Shown one piece after another: positions 12,683 through 26,422 of a stretch of DNA of 64,000 bases. Within the stretch, counting starts at the first letter, position 1. Each line of letters starts with the position of its first letter. Source of the stretch: Polyodon spathula (Eukaryota > Chordata > Actinopteri > Acipenseriformes > Polyodontidae); NCBI RefSeq assembly GCF_017654505.1, contig NC_054545.1, forward strand, positions 16,630,547-16,694,546, read 5' to 3'. Below the pieces are notes generated by a model. The model searched no databases and was not told the origin of the DNA. It was given only the letters and a program-made list of their open reading frames with translations. The position numbers and the translations under genes are program-made.

Positions 12683-12789
12683 CATTAAAACCAATAGTAC
12701 ATCACTCTGCATTTGCAAAGTAAACATATTTTCAGACTCAGAAACTTGGAGGCTTACAACTGCGTTACATTTACCTGGTACTTCTTTCT

Positions 12790-13545
12790 TTTTTTATTTA
12801 GGTCTTCGCTCTGCAGTGCGTGCTTATGGAGTTCCCTGGGGACAGAACTGCTATCTCATGCTGTGCATGATATGCTCAACACAGGGGGTGAAACGAAAGG
12901 GCTGGTCTCCACACTTTATACTCACCTATTAAAAGCCCTGTATAAACCATTGGTGGGTGACAATATTTGGAATAGGAACATATCTTTTGCAAATGAAGAC
13001 ATTTGCTGGCATACTGTTTGGAATAATTTCAGCTGCGCTTCCAAAAATCCTAATCATCAACTGATCCATTTGAATTTTATTCATAGACTATATTTGACCC
13101 CATCGGAGACGATTTCAAATGAAACTCATCCCTACCCCAGTGTGTACGTTCTGTTTCCAGGAAGCCATGGGCACCTTTTTTATATGGGTTGGGAGTGTCT
13201 GGATGTGGCTATATTCTGTAATCCAGTTTGTTCAACTGTATCCATTGTTCTCGAAAAGAATATTCCTTGCTCCCCTATGGTCCTTTTGTTGAATGACTCA
13301 TGACTTGACCTATCTCTACAGCAGAAACGGATTTGGTTGGCTGGTCTTACTGTTGCCAAAAAGATGATAGCCCTGCGCTGGCAGCCACCTTGGAGTCAGT
13401 GGAACCTCACATTTCTTGATATTATTTATATTCTCTTCATTGCTCGGGTCCATGGAGCCAGGGAGGGGACTGTACTGGCCTGGAGAGTGGCGACAAATAC
13501 CATTAAATTGCTGATAAGCCCATTCCCATCTACAGCTATTTGATA
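12790..13545 (+). pseudogene. L1/Tx1-type LINE ORF2 C-terminal relic
   Basis: Two adjacent open stretches (to 13303 and from 13337) read the C-terminal end of an L1/Tx1-like ORF2 protein. Visible family features are LIHLNFIHRLYLTP, a decayed Cys/His region ending HLFYMGWECLDV, IPCSPMVLLLNDS, and after a short break LAGLTVAKKMIALRW and ARVHGAREGTV. The usual Cys residues of the terminal zinc-knuckle-like motif are partly replaced. The endonuclease and reverse transcriptase are missing, so it is a 5'-truncated copy. A frame break near 13303..13336 confirms it is dead. The 3' end leads to an A-rich tail. Confidence 0.75.
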
Positions 13546-13670
13546 TGGGATTTCAGGGTCTTTAGGGGGGGAATGGGAAACACAAGGAATGTTCTTCTGT
13601 ACTAAACTGTTGTGTTGTTTTTTATGTTCCGATAAAAATTAGATAACAAAAAAAAAAAAAATAATAACTT
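13546..13670 (+). mobile_element. 3' tail of the L1/Tx1 relic
   Basis: A short untranslated region follows the ORF2 relic and ends in a run of about 13 A near 13650..13662. This fits a target-primed insertion end. Confidence 0.55.
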
Positions 13671-16010
13671 GGGGGCCTATTACCACCACCACAGAGTTAA
13701 AAAAAAATTGTTTAATTTAATTGTAAAAATTTAATTTTCCTCTAGCGAGTGTTGCTAACGGATTCTAATCAGCACAGAAAAAAGAAGCACGGATTGTATT
13801 CTTCTTTAATCCTGTGATATAGTTTTAATGAACTGTAATGTCATATTGTTAAAAATTATAGCAATCTTACAGTGGGAGACACAACAACAATTATCATACA
13901 GAATTACAAAATTTTTCATAAAGCTTTTTCAAATGTATGGGCCCAGAGGGAAATACTGGTATCAAGAAATTAAAACATGTTACTATTGTACATATGCTTC
14001 TGCAGTAAGGTGCCATTATACAATATTACAATATTTTATATATTTGCCAATGTTACCGTAACAACCTCTATGACAATAATAAAAAGAAAAAAAAACAGTT
14101 ATATCCAACAGGAAGGGCAATCTCAACTGCTAGTGGTAACTGTACTGAACTGTTGCTTATTGACTGAAACATACCTTTACTGGCAATGTCACGTCAGCCT
14201 TTCTCTTTCCCAGTTTTGATTAATCATGTCCGTCCGTCCATCTGTCTCTGCCTGTCATGCTCCACATGGTGGATATAATAACTGGCTTCATTTTGACCAA
14301 TCTTCACCAAACTTTTCTCATATATTTGATTATAATCTGATACATTTATACACATATTTTAACCAGTGCATGCATGTCATTTTATGAATTGAGGACATCA
14401 GCTGAAATATATTACCCCAATGAAATATAACTGGTCCAGAGTAGCCCTTTAGGAAGCTGTGAAAGGTGATGTTATTGCTTGTGCTTTCAAAGGAATCATC
14501 CTGATGGATTCGTTCGCTGTTAATATTTCAGGCCTGCCCAAGGGAGCCCTTGAAGTGATTGCTCTTCAGGCAGGCTGCTGTTGCAAATAAACATTTAGTT
14601 TCTCAATCACTGCCCTATAATGAGTGCACATGGGTTTGCTTTACATCAAGGTAATAGTCAGGCTAGACACACATTGACTGGGGACACTGCCTTTTTGGGA
14701 TCAGGTTTGCATGTTTTAATAGTGAAGCAAGTGCAAAGACAGAAGAATCATTTCTGAGAATCAGTACAAAGACCAGCAATAAATGTATACATTGCTGGAG
14801 AGAAGATTTATATTTATTAATGACTTACAGTTTATACCGTACCTGATAAAAGCATCTAGAATAACAAACACAAGATCTTCATATTAGCTCAAGTGGACCA
14901 AATTTTAGAAAGGTGTTTCCTCCATTTGTGGTTGATGATAGAGAAAAAATGGCAGAGAATATGGTGCCAGTGCAAGTCTAGTGTGCATGTAAAATAAGAG
15001 CTGTGTAACTCATACCCCATATGGCTAGAGAGTGTCAGGAGGTTGTAAAAAGGCCAATTTTAAGGTAAACAACAGTGATGTGGAATTTGCAGGAGAACAT
15101 ATTTAATCATTGCATTGTTGCAATTAGGTTAGGAATAAGGAGCTTATGATTTCATTTTAATTAATTTTTACATTTCCTTTACTTTACTTGCAATCAGCTT
15201 TACCAGCCCCACCGACTCTGCATATAAATAAACAGAGAGTAGGTGGTGCTGGCAGAGGTGAAAGGTGTCCTTGTCATGATTTTGTTACTATCAGGGCTCA
15301 ATTTGTAAACACAAAAGGCACCAGCTCTTATAATTAAGGAAGAGGGATAGCATTTTTCATAGACCTATCCAACTTTAAACAAATTATAATAATGTAATAT
15401 ATTAGTGCTTGTATTTCTTGTCAAACAAGATGCGTTCTTGCAGAGCTCTGCATGTTACGGTTATAGAGCTCTTTCATACAAGTATTTATTATTTTTTGTT
15501 TCTTTTTCACAAGTTTCATCATTTGTAAACTGTGTAATTCTCACCTGTCAGACAAAAAGGTATTGGACCTGAAAACTAGTTAACCCCTGGTTACTATGGA
15601 ACACAAACAAAGGGTTTTGGAAAATACATATATTTTTTATTTTCAATACAACAGGTTAAAAAAGGAGAATTAATTAATTGGTCAAGAGGCACAGATGTAT
15701 GTAATTGTCCAGTAAGCTACTGTTAGCATTCAAGCTGTTCTTAGTCATGCAGCAGGAACACAACTGATATTCTAATATAAGGAATAAGGTTAAACAAACC
15801 ATGCGAGTCTAAGGCAAAAAGATGTACTAAACAAAAAAGTGCAATGGAGGCTCCTACAAGAAAATAAGCATACATAAATCATTGTGCAAAAACAAAAAAT
15901 ACATATTCTTTCTCAAGTGCAAATACCCAAAAAAGTGCAAATTCAAAACATATAATCAAAAGTGAATACATTTTGTATACAGCACATTCTACTAGAACAG
16001 TCGTTTCTTT
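13671..16010. other. No recognisable gene or repeat
   Basis: Non-coding. The segment around 14480..14640 has low repeat character and TAAT/ATTA-rich, balanced composition that could mark a conserved non-coding element. This is only a visual impression. Confidence 0.35.
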
Positions 16011-16644
16011 TACCTTATTCCTTCGAATTTGAGACGCCCTCAAATTTAACTCTCAGAACAAATTTACCACCCTCAAGTTGATTAAAAAATAGACATCAAA
16101 TACATGTGCATTTATAAAGATACAACCTCACTTACTCTGTTGTATTGTACAAAACTGACACGAAACAGTTTAAAAAGCTTAACCATGGAGCTTGTTTATT
16201 GTACTGTATAATACTTAAGATGGCGTCTCTGTCGTACACACACCACTCACTCACTTACGGCATCACTGGCAACAGCAAGTACGACACAACACTCCATAAC
16301 ACCAGGCAACATGTAACCCAGCAACCACAACAGCATTGAACATTGCTTGACATGTCGAAAAATACAGGGGTCTGATCAGCATTTCTGATCTGTCCAAAGT
16401 GGTACTATTTGTTAGAAATATTTCTCTTGGAAGATTGGTTTGTTTTTTGTCAGCAGTCAGTCATGTTTGTGCTGCTTGTGTATTCGGGCAGACGTCATTG
16501 TTCGTCTTTTCTGGGTAGTCAGTCACGTTGCTGTTTGTGTACTCGTCTTTTGTTGATGATTTTAATACACGCCAACAGATGCAGGCTATTTTTGAGAAGC
16601 AAAAATGGTTTAAAAAAGTGTCTTAAATTCGAAGGAATACGGTA
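16011..16644. mobile_element. Non-autonomous TIR element (TACC...GGTA)
   Basis: The left end is TACCTTATTCCTTCGAATTT. The right end, reverse-complemented, is TACCGTATTCCTTCGAATTT. These are inverted repeats of about 25 bp differing at one or two positions, bounded by TA, which would suit a TA target duplication. The 634 bp interior has no transposase-like frame. Terminal sequences of this style occur at mariner/Tigger-like and other MITEs, and the superfamily is not decided here. A related element appears to be at 59257..60315. Confidence 0.65.
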
Positions 16645-16920
16645 GTTTAGCCCCTTCATAACAAATGCCAAATATCTCAATGACACTCTGTTCAAATAGA
16701 ATACACAAACATTGTTAAAAAGGCATTGCTTTACCTGGGATGTTTTCCAATGTTAAAACACAAGAAGGACCTGTCTCAAAAGACCATATATACCGATATG
16801 ACCTTTCCTTAGTTTCATCAATAGAAGTTCCCCCTCTTGCAGTAGGAGGTAATGCTACCCCCTATCTTTGCTTAGGGTAGTTAATTTTTTTCACTTGGCT
16901 ACATTTTGACTAGAATAAGG
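16645..16920. other. No recognisable feature
   Basis: Short non-coding interval between repeats. Confidence 0.35.
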
Positions 16921-16924
16921 CTAT

Positions 16925-17075
16925 TCAGTTCCAGATCTTAGGATTCTCCAGACAAGATCAAATCAGATAAAGGCAGATTTAGAGACACATTATAATAATT
17001 CAGTATTGGATGAATAGAACCACTCACAATGAATGCAGAAATAGAAATGTAACAAAGGAATGTAATGCTTATAGA
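16925..17075. repeat. Diverged dispersed repeat, copy a
   Basis: It shares ordered blocks with 20045..20185: AGATTTAGAGA, ATTATAATAAT, an AACAGAACC/AATAGAACC block and AATAGAAATG followed by GTAAC. The family is not identified. Confidence 0.35.
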
Positions 17076-19085
17076 AATGTTTGTTTAACTCCTGGCCCTG
17101 TCATCGAAGCCACAGGGCAAGACCAATGCTAAGCCAATTCATGTGTGCTTCACTAGTTATCCCAAACAACTCGTAACAAACAAAAATGTAGGTGATTCAA
17201 TTTAGCCGGGACCCAGGGGTTAATTAGACATTGAAGAAAATAAAAAAAGGCACAAACCAAAACTGGACAGGGGGATTTATTTCACAAAACAAACAAAAAT
17301 AAAACTTTAAATAATAATAAAAAAAATGTTAGTTCAGGGTGCTTGCAAAAGCATTTAAAAAGTCAGGTCAGCTGTCACCGGATTCGTCGTTTGCAGAGCA
17401 ATAAAGATTTCATCAATAGACTACTCTTTCACTAGAGAGCTCCCTGAAAATCAAACACTGGCTAAGGCCTGCCTTTTATTACTGCAGCAATTAAGCTCAA
17501 GGACTTTAAATGATACAGATCAATTAATAAATCCTAATTAGTCAGCCCCCTGCACCCAGAATTATATTCCAATTACAGACTCATTGACCAGGTGTCGGTC
17601 TTTAACTGGAATATAAAACTGATATAGAGAAAATAGATATATAATACAGTAGTAAGTAACGCAATACAACACATCTCAATAAATACAATAGAAGAACACT
17701 TCAATAAAAAGCAACCCATTTAAATCAATACATGACTCCACAGTTTAGCAGACTAGTGTAGTGATGCGCAAACGTTTGTCAACGTTTGTCATTTAGCATT
17801 GTATGCTGCAACGCTGCAAGAGCCTTACACTCCAAGAGCCAATCTCGCTGCTTTGCCGCCTCCTCTGCATACAATGGTATTTTTTTAAATTCAACTATTA
17901 AGAATGTGTTTGTTAACATTTACGTATTTAGCTAGCTGTGGACTTTTTTGGGGGTTAAATCTAGGAAAGACTTGGTGCCTCATACATGGAAGCTGCCATT
18001 TTGTGTGATCGTCAACAGCTGTAAGTAAAAATTTGGACTAATTAGCTGACATTTATATATTTATTTAATATCCTTTAAAAAGAAAAAAATGTTTTAATGT
18101 TTTACCGAACTGCCCCTTTAGTCAAAGTCACACCCCCTTTGACTTTCCACTGCTCACTTTGTACACCACTGAACTAGTGCCTGGAGATGGGGACTATCAC
18201 AGCCTAAAACACCTTAAAAACCTTCTCCCTTAACTGCTATAACAGGGGACTACCCCCACCTTGCTACACTATCGAAATCAACTTTTAAACTTGCTGAGGA
18301 GCGCGTCTTAGAAATTACATTGAAGCAAGTGGCTAGCGTTAGGTACTTGTTTTAGTTGCGAAACACACATCATATAAATCTCTTTATCAAAAGGATTTAA
18401 AAGTACAGAGTATATAGAACAGACAGCCAATGACTTTTGGATTATGAATTATGAATTATTAATAAGACACATAACGCTCAAGGTGGTTTCAGTTTAAGAT
18501 CAATAGGAGGATGCAATAAGACTGAATGTGAACTCTTTAAAGGCCTGTGAGAAGACAGTGCTCAGAACCCACTCTTTAAAAGCACTTTCAAGTCCTGTTT
18601 AGGGATCTCTCAAGTTCAGCATCCAGTGCATTGCTCTGCAGGGACTGTGGTAAAGCACAGACTTCATGTTATTAATTCTCCAGGGGCATGCTTGCATACA
18701 TCTTTCCTTCTAGGAATTCAGAATGCATGAACAGCAGGGCAGTCATGAATAAATGCATTCAAATAAGACTGCAAGGCAAACCAAATTGTTAGAAAATAAT
18801 GCGCTACATTTGAACAGCTCTTTTGTTGGAATTGTTTTTCAAAAAAGGAAAACGCAACAGCTTAACCAAAGCAGAAGTAATCAACTCTGGAGCTGGTGAG
18901 TAGTCTTGTTTTGAATAGTTTTAGAATTATAGTTATCTATCTATCTATTAATATTCCAGTAAAAGGTTACTGAACAGGATGTAGGGTTGGCAACAAAACG
19001 CTTTGTTTATCGTTGCTGCCTGTGTGCATTCCTGCAATTTATTCTTTAACATAATTGATTATTTTGATATCCCCCCACCTCCCCT

Positions 19086-19088
<3 letters not shown>
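17076..19088. other. No recognisable gene or repeat
   Basis: Non-coding AT-rich sequence without a recognised element. Confidence 0.4.

Positions 19089-19135
<47 letters not shown>
19089..19135. repeat. (CA)n microsatellite
   Basis: A run of about 23 CA dinucleotides. Confidence 0.98.
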
Positions 19136-19138
<3 letters not shown>

Positions 19139-20044
19139 TGGTGTAGCTAAGCCCATCCCATGTGGTAGACCACAAGTAACCTTTTTTTTCCTGTGGTTAC
19201 ATTTTTGTAGGCCTCAACAACAACCTAAAAATAACATGAATAGTTTTAGAAAACAATATGGGGCTCTTTGAGGTTCACAGTAAACCCTGGGTTGTCTGCA
19301 GCAGCTCTGCAGTGGGAGTCTTGTTTCTATCCCAGGGATTGCTAGGCCGTTGCCGTTGGCTTCCATTCTGTTTACAGTTTGGCAGCTTCTCACAAACAAT
19401 CAGTTGCTGTGAAGCTGACGAGTGTCTGAGGGCCTTACTGCGCTCAATAGGGAGGCTGGCAGAAGCATATTGAAAGGGTTTGGGGCTCAAAGAGTTTGCT
19501 GAAAGAGACATTCCTTAACCCTTCTCCAATTGAACTGACCCAAATCAAGTCAAACAGAACAAAAGAGTATTGAGACTGTGGTCCATGACAGGCCCACTTG
19601 AGGCTGGCATGGATCTATTTAACCATTTGCATACAGTTTGCTTTTTTTAAAACAAACTTCTGTAGAGCTTTCAATACTGTAATTGATAGTGTAACTTCCT
19701 TCAAGTATTGCTTCATGGCATCACTTTAGATTACAGGTCATGAATAGCCAGATAATTGCATTGTAATAACTGGGTAATTACCAACGTTTCCTGCTCTTAC
19801 ATAATGTAATTACATGGACTTATGAACGACATCTTGTTAACTGATGTCAAAATGGAAATATACCCTTATTTCACTAGTAGTTACCATGTAAGAGCAGACA
19901 ACTATATTTTTCTCTTACTATTGTATGGTGTTTGCAGCAATTGTGAGTGGTTGTTTCTGCTCCAATATACCTGGCTTACAGATGGCCTGAGTACTAACAG
20001 TCTTCCTCATTCCATTGAAATCAAGTGACAATGTAACCTTGCAA
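19136..20044. other. No recognisable gene or repeat
   Basis: Overlapping open frames on both strands near 19214..19511 have no recognisable motif and no splice context, so none is called. Confidence 0.35.
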
Positions 20045-20185
20045 CTCTGTCAGCCCCACATACTATAGCCAGGAAAAGGAAGATTTAGAGAACAATTATA
20101 ATAATAAGTTGAGCAACAGAACCCTGAAGAACACAAAGATTGCAAATGCCTCACAATAGAAATGGGAATGTAACCAATTTATTAC
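20045..20185. repeat. Diverged dispersed repeat, copy b
   Basis: Counterpart of 16925..17075, in the same orientation, with the same ordered blocks and several small indels. Confidence 0.35.
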
Positions 20186-21984
20186 CGTGCAATCTGAAGC
20201 TACATCCAGCACATGGAAACTCTAGAGCTTTGAAAAAACATAAAGTAACCATCTCATCAATTGTACTGCAAGCATCCATATTACTGTTTCGATTTGTTGA
20301 TGCATTTGTGGCTTGTTGGAAATCCAACCTGTTTCTGCATAAACTTCAGTCTTTATTCGTAGACACAAAAGCAAATTAAGTTTGGTTTCCTCATCGGTAG
20401 AATTTGATCACAATTTAAAGTGCATACCCTTTGGGTTAATTGCTAACCATCAGGGACAAACACACAAAACATTCAAATTCAATAGCCACCACTTTGGACT
20501 GCATCCAGAGGCAGGAGAGTGAGAGACTGAGGGTCAGGTGATGTTTAGAAAAGGGGAGAGAGAGATGGGGTGGGGGGTGAGGGTGGGAGACATTCACAGT
20601 TTAAAAGATACCTTGTAAGAGACCCTAACATTACTCATTTATAGCAGTAACTTTAACATTTGAACAATGTATAGCAACAGTGTAAATGTGTAATAGATTA
20701 ACAACATTTATTTTGTTGCTGTTTGTATATTTTATACATAAGAGAATTGTTACGTTTTTATTTTAATAATATAAGACCCTTATCGTGGGTTTCGCTAGGG
20801 TGAATCACTGTACAATAGAGCTGTTATTAGTTCACTGCTCTACATATACAAGATGTTATTTCCTTTTCCTGTTAGTTCTTTTTCAGGGGCAGAGTGTTGA
20901 CATGGCGTTGTATTTGTAAAACTGGACTGCAGCAAGATAAGGTGACTGTATGTTGAATGTCAAATCAAAGTACAGTATCCCGATACATTAATGTTATTGT
21001 TATTTAGAAAATACATAGAAAGTTGTTTTGAAAGTGCAAGTCTGTCTCAGTTTTTTCAAAATGACAAATATTGAAAGTTCCAGTCTGTGCCATTTTTATT
21101 CAAGCTGAGCTGTGCTCAGGTTTGAAAGATAAAGCATTAATTATGTTGGGTTTATCACAGGACATACAGATTTTATAGTGAGTGGCAGGATTTACCAACT
21201 TGGAATCCATATGGAAGTAAGAGAGACAGATAAACCCACTCTTATATAATTGAAGGAAACAAACTATTATTTTTTTAATGCAATAATTTTTAGAACACAA
21301 CCTGCACCCCATGCATAACATGCAAGACAGACCATACATGTTGCACCCCTAATATAATGTGCACCTCTTGTATTACCACAGCAAACAAAATACCACAGAG
21401 TATATACTATATCTTAGATACCATGGACAACCCTTTTTAAAAAAAAAAACTAACTAATTTGTAAAAACGTCCGTGTTATACTTTAATAATTACGGTAAAT
21501 GGATTTTAGGAGAAAAATGTAAATACATTATTTTAATATATTTTCATACTTTAGTAAAGTAGGAGTATTTATTTCTTGAGTGGTCCTGGGTTCCAATCAT
21601 CCTCATTTCATTCACATAATGGGAATTTAATGGGACCTCTCAATTCTGTCTGCTCCACCCACTCTATGTGTATATAAGGAAAGTAGGTAGTGCTGGAACA
21701 GTTGGGTCACATTGTCACGTGACTTAAACAAATAAATTCATCAGAATGCCTATAAACACTTCACGGTCAATGATTAATTTTGACTTTACAATGTCAGGAC
21801 AGAAAATTACAACCTTTCTTGTGTCAGGCTTCAAATCTAAGTTGCATCATATAAAGATGAATGTGATTCTGTAGCACAGCTCTCTTCACCCCGCCCCTGC
21901 CCTGCCCTGCTGTGATTGGCAGTCCCTTGTGTCATTAATATTTTACGCAGGTGCTGGCTTACCTTCTGCATTGAAGCTCCCAGC
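20186..21984. other. No recognisable gene or repeat
   Basis: Non-coding sequence. No exon or transposon was recognised. Confidence 0.4.
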
Positions 21985-22125
21985 AGCCGTACACTACTGC
22001 ACGCTCCCGCACACACAAGTACACGCCTGCACACTGACGCACACACACTGACACACACTCCTGCACCCTCCCTCACACTAATGCACACTCCCACACACAC
22101 ACACACTCACTCACACGCACATTCC
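21985..22125. repeat. Degenerate CA-rich minisatellite
   Basis: Loose repeats of CTGCACACTCC and CACACAC-type units make up the tract. Thr/His-rich and Cys/Val-rich frames through it are repeat artefacts. Confidence 0.8.
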
Positions 22126-25100
22126 TGCACATTGATGCAACTCTGGGTTTCAGAGCAATGCAAATTGTTATGGTAGAAAATTCTGAGCATCCTCACAAGA
22201 CACATGCCAGTATTGGATTAGAAAGATACATTTCACAGAGACATTCTTTACTAAACAGGATAGTGACACTGACAGCAAGGCCACCCCTGTTCTCATCTTA
22301 TTCATTATAACTGTAAAATGACAATTTCAGGAGCTTTTGAGTACTGGCTGTGGAATCTCTGCCTCTCAATAAAAGGACAGACACAGCGAGGCCAAACGTG
22401 TCTTCCCACAATCCCTAATCCATCCAACACCAAAAAACTAAAAATAGATAAATTCATTGAGCACAGGGGCTGTTTACATGAGGGAGAATGGCTGAATACC
22501 ATCACTTAAACAACTTACTTCTTCCCAGCAAAACTGGTATCTGGATTTAGGAATCCAGTGATTGAACACAATATATAAACATGTTGTTAATAATGTTTTA
22601 AACAGTTATAGTTTATGAAAAGAAATAATGGCACCAAATCATTAAAAAAATACTGTTACAAGAATATTATATGCATAGGATACCTGATTCCAGAATTAAT
22701 CTAATAAGTGAAGTTAGCCTATGATATGTGAAACATTGAGATGGAACAAATTAGCATCGTACCTATAGGCTTGCAATCAGCTTCCCTTATTTATATCCCA
22801 AGTAATTTGTATATAATGTAATTTAATTTGGTTTATTTTGTATAAAGTCGGTATGATTACCTGTAACCTAGCAACCTCCAAGGGTTTTCATTGATAGGCG
22901 GGAGTGGGGAAGAAAGAAAGTTTCACAGAAGGAGCAGGTGCTGAAGCATACCATTGATACAAATCAAAGTTTACATCAGTGCTATTTCCTTTTTAGTGTA
23001 AACGGAACAGTGTTAAATGAGCTAGTCATTATTTTAATGACATGGTTTTCATTCTCTTCTATTAGATACGATTTTTAGCTTATAAATTAATAAGCAACAT
23101 GAGCGGTATAAGTAAAAGTTATCACATGATGTGTTACTGACGTTTGCCTCTGAGTCTTACTAAATAAATAGTTAAGCATAACGTTAAAACGTAGTACCTG
23201 AGTTTCTTTTGGTTTAATTGGACTTGTTGAAAAACACAACACCGAGAAATCCTAAGGAGCAGGAATCCAGTTGATTATTCATGTCACAAACACGCAGTGC
23301 AGGTGAGTGGATTCAACTGTACTTTTTAAAATATGTATATTTTATTTTATTTATTTTAAACCCAGACTTATTGGTCACATGTTTCTAACAATTCCCAGGC
23401 AGTCTACAATGACCTGTCCCGACATTTCTATGATCCATTCTCTAGCTACTGCTTGCAGTATATTCTCAATTGACCATTAAAATGGCAAGAACCAATGAAA
23501 TACAAGAAGCTTGATATCATGAAAACTCAAGTTGTGCAACAAAATTTCTATGCGTTCAAATATCATATCTAAATCATATTTTTTTCAATGCGTATGTAAT
23601 AGGGGTGTACTGATACGTGTGGGTATCCGCTGAGAGAACAAGAGAGACACGCAGAGGGTTTGAAATCGAAACACCGCTCAGACGTCCACGTTTTATTATT
23701 TACAAGGGGTGCAGTTGTTGATGTCCACCACTAGGGTACCTGCAATGTTAGTCCTAGTGCAGGAGACAATATATCCAAGTGAAGTACGTGATTAACAAAA
23801 TGCAAAAACATAACACTACAAAAACAACTAGAAAATAAAAAGTGGCCAAGCGCTACTCCCACTAAAAGGGAGGTCCCTTCTCCTTACATAAACTAAATAA
23901 ACTTTGGTAGGGTTATTAAATGCCCTAAAGTAATCCTTACCTATGATCGTAAGCATAAAACAAAAAAAGAAGAAAGGTTTAATTTTTTAAGCAATTTTGC
24001 TAGTGAGGTGCGACATCACCCTCAGAATTCTGCCCTTTCACAGATCGTTCTGCTCTTATTGTGCAGTAAGGTCTATTTGAATTACAACTGACTCTCGCAA
24101 TGCAAGAGATCAGGCACCGACTGCAATGACCGTAGAATTGAAAGCAAAGATACATTTCTTCACAGGACCCTGGATTTAAAATGAGCTTTAATAATTGAAG
24201 TCTGACGCAGAGAAGGGGTGCTGACTCTACTCACAGCTGAGCTTTGATATCAAGTCAAGCAAAACCCTCAAAAAGAACAAGCTTGACTCCCACTGATTAA
24301 TGGAGCCGCTCTCCGTTATTAGCAGCTCTACACCTGTGACAGTGATGCCAAGTTATGTTGAAATAATCCAACAGCTTGTTTCCTGACACAGAATCGTCAG
24401 GCATGTTTGTGAAAATGACAGGTTTAATTAACAGTCATTACATAGTTGGGAAAACTGATTGAAAATGAAACAGGTGGGCTGTCAGACTATTAAACCAAAA
24501 AAAAAAAAAACATTCCTTTTATATGATAATATCTACAATATACACTGCAATCTTTACATCTTTATGCTGAGTCTCTGCTGGATTTCACCCTCGATATTTA
24601 GGCTTCTCTTCTATTCAGAATTAAGCCTAGTGCAATGCCAGGTGTATCAAGCCTCTGTTCAATCATCTCTCTAATGAGACCGATATTCTGGAAATTATCA
24701 AGTGCTTTTTTAATAAAAAAAAAAACTGAAAGCTGACTAGAACAGTGAATTAAAACATTGTGCATGAAAGAAAACTAAATTATGAACATTCCCCAGTGGT
24801 GGCAAGATTAAAGAATGGACCAGTATTTAATTGCTTTGTTCTATTTCTGTAACATTAACAGGTTTATTACCTTTTACAATACAGGACTGAAAATTTGGCC
24901 CCAGGTGTTTTGTTATGAATATTTATATATTTGGTATCCATTACACTGGTTTACAAAGTTGTAATCAAGCTGTATAGGGCCTATATTGATCCACAGTGAG
25001 TGTGTGTGTTTGTCTTCAATGTTACATATAAACAACTATTCAGGGATGACGAAATTAGCTAAACCACATAATGAAGACAAGAGCTCAGACAACACAATCC

Positions 25101-25294
25101 CCTGCACTCCTCTCCTTCACTCCCAGTTTTTATCTACCAGAATACGAAGCTGCTGACAGGGTTTTTTTAACAAGCCAATTTCCATTTCATGAGTAGTGCA
25201 CTCTGTCTCAGTGTTTTAACCATTACTGTTTTCTCCTGACCCCGCCCCCCCCAACACTTCTTTGTAACCAGTGGCTCTCTAGCTGAGCCATTAG
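22126..25294. other. No recognisable gene or repeat
   Basis: About 3 kb of non-coding sequence. A short stretch near 23600 (AATAGGGGTGTACTGATACG) resembles the end of a hAT-type MITE, but no partner end was found. Confidence 0.35.
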
Positions 25295-26422
25295 TTATTT
25301 CCGTTCTGGCTTCCCCAGCCCCAGCACATCCCCGGAGGTCAGCAACAAATTACCTCCGAGCAATGAAGAACCTGCAACCCCAGGCAACGACAAGTAGGCA
25401 GAGCAGACGACCCTAAACGGTGCAGGCAGTGCAGCCCTAAGCGTTGCAGATGTGGAAGCCCTAGGCGATGCAGACGTGGAAGCCCTAGGCGGTGCAAGAC
25501 AGTGCCAGAGCGGTCCCTTGGAAGGTGACGACAGGTGCGGACCTCGGGAGGCGACAGCAGCAGTGGACTCTCGGGAGGCGATGCCAGTAGGGGAGTCCCC
25601 GGCCAAGATGGCGGCAGTTGGAACGCCACTTTTCCTCCTGGTGACGGTGCTGGGAGTAGTCTTCCCATGCCGGTGGAGGTGAGAGCGACAGGTAGTCCTC
25701 CTCCTGCATTGGAGACAGTGGCGGGGCTTCTCCCTCTCACTCTGGTGGAGGTGGACACAGCAGGCACTATTCCTCTGCTGGTGGAGGCAGAAACAGCAGG
25801 TACGCTTCCTCTGCTGGTGGTCGGAAAGAGCAGGCACTCTTCCTCTGCTGGTGGAGGTGGAAACAGCCGGTAATCTCCCTCTGTTGGTGGCTTGGGCCCT
25901 GGACCTGTGGGCTTTCCCTTCTTGGGCGGTGAACGCTCAGCCTTCCCCCTTTTGGGCTTTGGACAGACCGGCCACCCTCTTGGGCTGTGGATGACCCAAT
26001 TCCCCCATCTTAGGCTGAGGACGCAGCAACTCCCTCCTCTTGGGCTGTGGACGCTCCGGCTCCCCCCTTCTGGGCGCTGGATGCTCAGGCTGCTCCCTTC
26101 TGGGCGTAGGATGTTAGGACCCCTCCCACTTGGGTGCAGGACATTCAGGGTCCTCCCACTCAGGCATTGGCGACGGCCGGGTCTGGTCTACAGCTTCATC
26201 ATAGCGGGGGTCTCCATAGGGGCAGTCCTCCCGGTTGTGCCCAAACTCTCCACATGAGCCACACAGGGGATCCCCTTCAGTCCTCCACCTCTCCTGTTCA
26301 GCTGCCCAGTCCAGAGGTCCAAATTGAGTCAGAACCCAGGACCACCACCTCCTCCCAGGTGTCCCCTGTTGCTGCCTCTTTCTTCCCATCCTCTTCCTTT
26401 CATCCAAAAATTATTAAAAGAA
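25295..26422 (-). pseudogene. Gag-like CCHC zinc-knuckle protein, degenerate
   Basis: The minus-strand frame from the ATG at 26407 opens with a basic segment (MDERKRMGRKRQQQG). It then has an FGPLDWAAEQERW segment and one zinc knuckle, CGSCGEFGHNREDC, which fits the CX2CX4HX4C pattern of nucleic-acid-binding Gag-type proteins. After PAPKWEGS the frame stops. The DNA continues with tandem units encoding PQPK/APRR-style repeats, then PPPPAEEE-type repeats and a SLSPPPAWEDY segment. These are spread over all three frames with stops between them. So this was one long proline-rich ORF, now broken by several frameshifts. It is probably the gag-like gene of a retroelement. No protease, reverse transcriptase or integrase follows. 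Confidence 0.55.

Noticed and set aside
12527..12727. Poly-Tyr frame
   Set aside because: AAT microsatellite artefact.
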